Shown piece after piece: positions 5,011-6,642 of a stretch of 6,642 bases of DNA (position 1 is its first letter; every line of letters starts with the position of its first letter). The stretch comes from Treponema sp. (GTDB taxonomy: Bacteria > Spirochaetota > Spirochaetia > Treponematales > Breznakiellaceae): the NCBI GenBank assembly GCA_031256115.1, contig JAIRRF010000286.1, positions 1 to 6,642 on the forward strand, written 5' to 3'. The notes beneath the pieces were generated by a model. The model searched no databases, was not told the origin of the DNA, and saw nothing but the letters and a program-made list of their open reading frames with translations. The position numbers were made by a program, and so were the translations under genes.

Positions 5011-6381
5011 ATGTTGTTAATTAAAATTATACTGGGTTTAATCGGTCTTGGAATAGTAGTTATCGTCCACGAACTGGGCCATTTTATTGGCGCTCGTCTT
5101 GCGGGGATAGATGTGGAAGCATTCTCCATTGGCTGGGGAAAACCTTTTTTAAAAAAGAAAATTGGATCCGTAGAATACCGTTTAGGACTTTTCCCTCTGG
5201 GCGGTTACTGCAAAATGCGGGGGGATAACGATTACCAGGTAATGTGGGAAAATAAAAAAAATGGTATTGAACCGGAACCAGGCAGTTTTTTTGCAGTTAA
5301 GCCCTGGAAGAGAATCTTTGCCATTGTAGCAGGCCCACTTTTTAATTTTATCTTTGCCATTACCGTATTGGGACTAATCTGGGGAAGAGGTATTGAAATC
5401 GAAACCCATGAAAACAGAATTGTGCTCCTGTCCGATATAGACGGATCAATTTATCCTTCCGATCGCGGGGGGCTTAAATCCGGGGATATAATCGTTGATA
5501 TAAACGGAAAAAAAATTTTAAATTACCGGGACATTTGGGAAAATATTGCCCTTAATCCGGATAAAAACCTGCCGGTAACCGTTATTCGAAACTCTGAAAT
5601 AATTAATTTATCTGTTCAACCGGCTTTAGACAAAAGCGGGGCCGGCAAAATCGGTGTTTATCCCTGGACGCCGCCTCTTGTTCAGGGAATCCGGCCCGAT
5701 AGCCCTGCGGAAAAAGCAGGACTGGAACCCGGGGACTGCATCATTGGAGTAAAGCTGGCAGGGGGGCAGCTTGAAGAAGTACCATATACAGTAGCCTTTT
5801 TAAGGATCTTTAAAGACATAACAGAGGCGGATTTTTCCCTGGAATATGATCGAAACGGTACAATCGAAACAGCAGAATTCCGAAATCTGGCTGTTTCAGG
5901 TTTTCCCGATCTGGGTATAGAGTACCCAATTATCCGGTATAAAACCCCTGCTCTTTCACCTTTCGGTTCTCTGACCGCCGGATGCAGAGAATCGGTAAAA
6001 ACATTAGCTGTTTCAGTAAAAAGTATAAGTTTGCTTTTTAAGAAGGATATTGACTTAACCCAGGCAATATCCGGCCCTGCACGGATAACCTCTATGGTTG
6101 GAGAAATTGCCGCCGGCGGCTTTTCGGAACGCGTAGACACCGGTTTAAGCTCCGCATTGAATTTTCTGGCCCTGATTTCCATTGCGCTCTGTCTTATGAA
6201 CCTTCTTCCCCTTCCCATTTTGGACGGCGGCATGATTATTTTGTATTTAATCGAAATGATTAAGCGTCGGCCTATTCATCCAAAAGCAATTTCGGTTTTT
6301 CAAACCGCCGGAATGGTTATCATCTTTGGACTTATGCTCTTTGCGGTTTATAATGATATTCTCTTTTTTGTCAACCGTTAA
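5011..6381 (+). CDS. rseP: RseP-type site-2 intramembrane zinc metalloprotease with two PDZ domains
   Basis: Site-2 proteases cut membrane-anchored substrates within the bilayer: anti-sigma factors after a first cleavage, and remnant signal peptides. The 456-residue protein has the canonical layout of E. coli RseP (450). TM1 carries HELGH (20-24; zinc ligands His20, His24, catalytic Glu21), and FPLGGYCKM (61-69) forms the membrane-associated loop. TM2 starts after AGPLFNF (107-113). Two periplasmic PDZ modules lie at about 137-200 and 223-290, the second with the clearer SPAEKAGLEPGD motif. TM3 ends in NLLPLPILDGG (397-407), supplying ligand Asp405, and TM4 is near 431-450. GGAG (4999-5002) lies eight bases before the ATG. 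It follows cdsA directly, with no dxr between. Which substrate it cuts in this organism cannot be told; no anti-sigma factor gene is nearby. Confidence 0.95.
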   Translation: MLLIKIILGLIGLGIVVIVHELGHFIGARLAGIDVEAFSIGWGKPFLKKKIGSVEYRLGLFPLGGYCKMRGDNDYQVMWENKKNGIEPEPGSFFAVKPWKRIFAIVAGPLFNFIFAITVLGLIWGRGIEIETHENRIVLLSDIDGSIYPSDRGGLKSGDIIVDINGKKILNYRDIWENIALNPDKNLPVTVIRNSEIINLSVQPALDKSGAGKIGVYPWTPPLVQGIRPDSPAEKAGLEPGDCIIGVKLAGGQLEEVPYTVAFLRIFKDITEADFSLEYDRNGTIETAEFRNLAVSGFPDLGIEYPIIRYKTPALSPFGSLTAGCRESVKTLAVSVKSISLLFKKDIDLTQAISGPARITSMVGEIAAGGFSERVDTGLSSALNFLALISIALCLMNLLPLPILDGGMIILYLIEMIKRRPIHPKAISVFQTAGMVIIFGLMLFAVYNDILFFVNR

Positions 6382-6398
6382 TTAAAAAGGAGTGCAAA

Positions 6399-6642
6399 AT
6401 GCAGCAAAAAATACTTTGTTTTTGTGACAACACTTTTATGGTGGATGTACCTGAAGAAATTAACCTGGATACGGACCCCCAATACATCGAAGATATTTTA
6501 GCGGGAAATTTTATGAATTTTACCTGTGCAAGCTGCGGTAAACGGCATAAGCCTGAATTTCCCTTAACGGTCAATTGGGGGGTAAAAAAACTACACATGG
6601 AAGTACTGCGCGAGCTGGACCGGGGAGAATTTTACCGCCGGA
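6399..6642 (+). CDS. CpXC-like zinc-ribbon protein, 3' end outside window
   Basis: Eighty-one codons are visible before the window ends. AAGGAG (6387-6392) sits six bases before the ATG, and the gap to rseP is 17 bases, so it belongs to the same transcript. Translation begins MQQKILCFCDNTFMVDVPEE. Cys7 and Cys9 form a C-x-C pair and Cys43 and Cys46 a C-x2-C pair (FTCASCGKRH), spaced as in the CpXC domain, where two cysteine pairs flank a stretch ending in an 'ILxGxFxxFTCxxCG' pattern. The likely fold is a small zinc ribbon, cytoplasmic since no signal peptide is seen. The first motif lacks the usual CPxC form. The biochemical role of CpXC proteins is not known to me, so none is given. Its presence behind rseP fits my memory of treponeme gene order. 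Confidence 0.75.
   Translation, partial: MQQKILCFCDNTFMVDVPEEINLDTDPQYIEDILAGNFMNFTCASCGKRHKPEFPLTVNWGVKKLHMEVLRELDRGEFYRR

Noticed and set aside
5682..6233. 183-residue minus-strand frame inside rseP
   Set aside because: Shadow of a highly conserved metalloprotease gene; no ribosome binding site or known motif.
1..6642. CRISPR arrays, insertion sequences, toxin-antitoxin or defence genes
   Set aside because: No regularly spaced repeats, terminal inverted repeats, transposase motifs or defence domains are visible; the genes are core housekeeping functions.

Overview
The window carries a compact block of housekeeping genes, all on the plus strand, from what looks like a treponeme-type spirochaete. 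The order is maf, a 268-base gap with a structured leader, then rpsB, tsf, frr, uppS, cdsA, rseP and the start of a CpXC-type zinc-ribbon gene. Three things suggest the lineage. The order rpsB-tsf-frr-uppS-cdsA-rseP lacks pyrH between tsf and frr. S2 has a long acidic C-terminal tail. A small CpXC-like gene follows the site-2 protease. The lineage is inferred from remembered family and synteny knowledge, not from a search, and the species is not claimed.

Region by region: bases 1-233 hold no convincing gene. They contain a few short hairpins, a T9 run, a possible promoter, and a stretch resembling the 3' end of a tRNA that runs up to the maf start. Maf (234-821) is a nucleoside-triphosphate pyrophosphatase of the dTTP/UTP type. 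Bases 822-1089 are non-coding. They hold a hairpin just after maf, a second strong hairpin at 950-968, an extended -10 promoter candidate, and a leader of about 85 bases that can fold into a branched RNA ending just before the rpsB Shine-Dalgarno. From 1090 onward the genes are packed with gaps of 5, 21, 18 and 17 bases and two 4-base overlaps, as expected for one transcript.

Together the cluster joins translation (S2, EF-Ts and ribosome recycling factor) to envelope synthesis (undecaprenyl diphosphate synthase and CDP-diacylglycerol synthase) and membrane proteolysis (RseP). This is the widely conserved rpsB-to-rseP linkage known from E. coli, here without pyrH, and without dxr beside uppS/cdsA.

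No novel defence, mobile or biosynthetic system is visible. The items most worth a second look are the branched rpsB leader, the tRNA-like remnant touching maf, two altered positions in the CdsA signature, and the unusual starts (GTG overlapped by an out-of-frame ATG for rpsB, TTG overlapping the frr stop for uppS).
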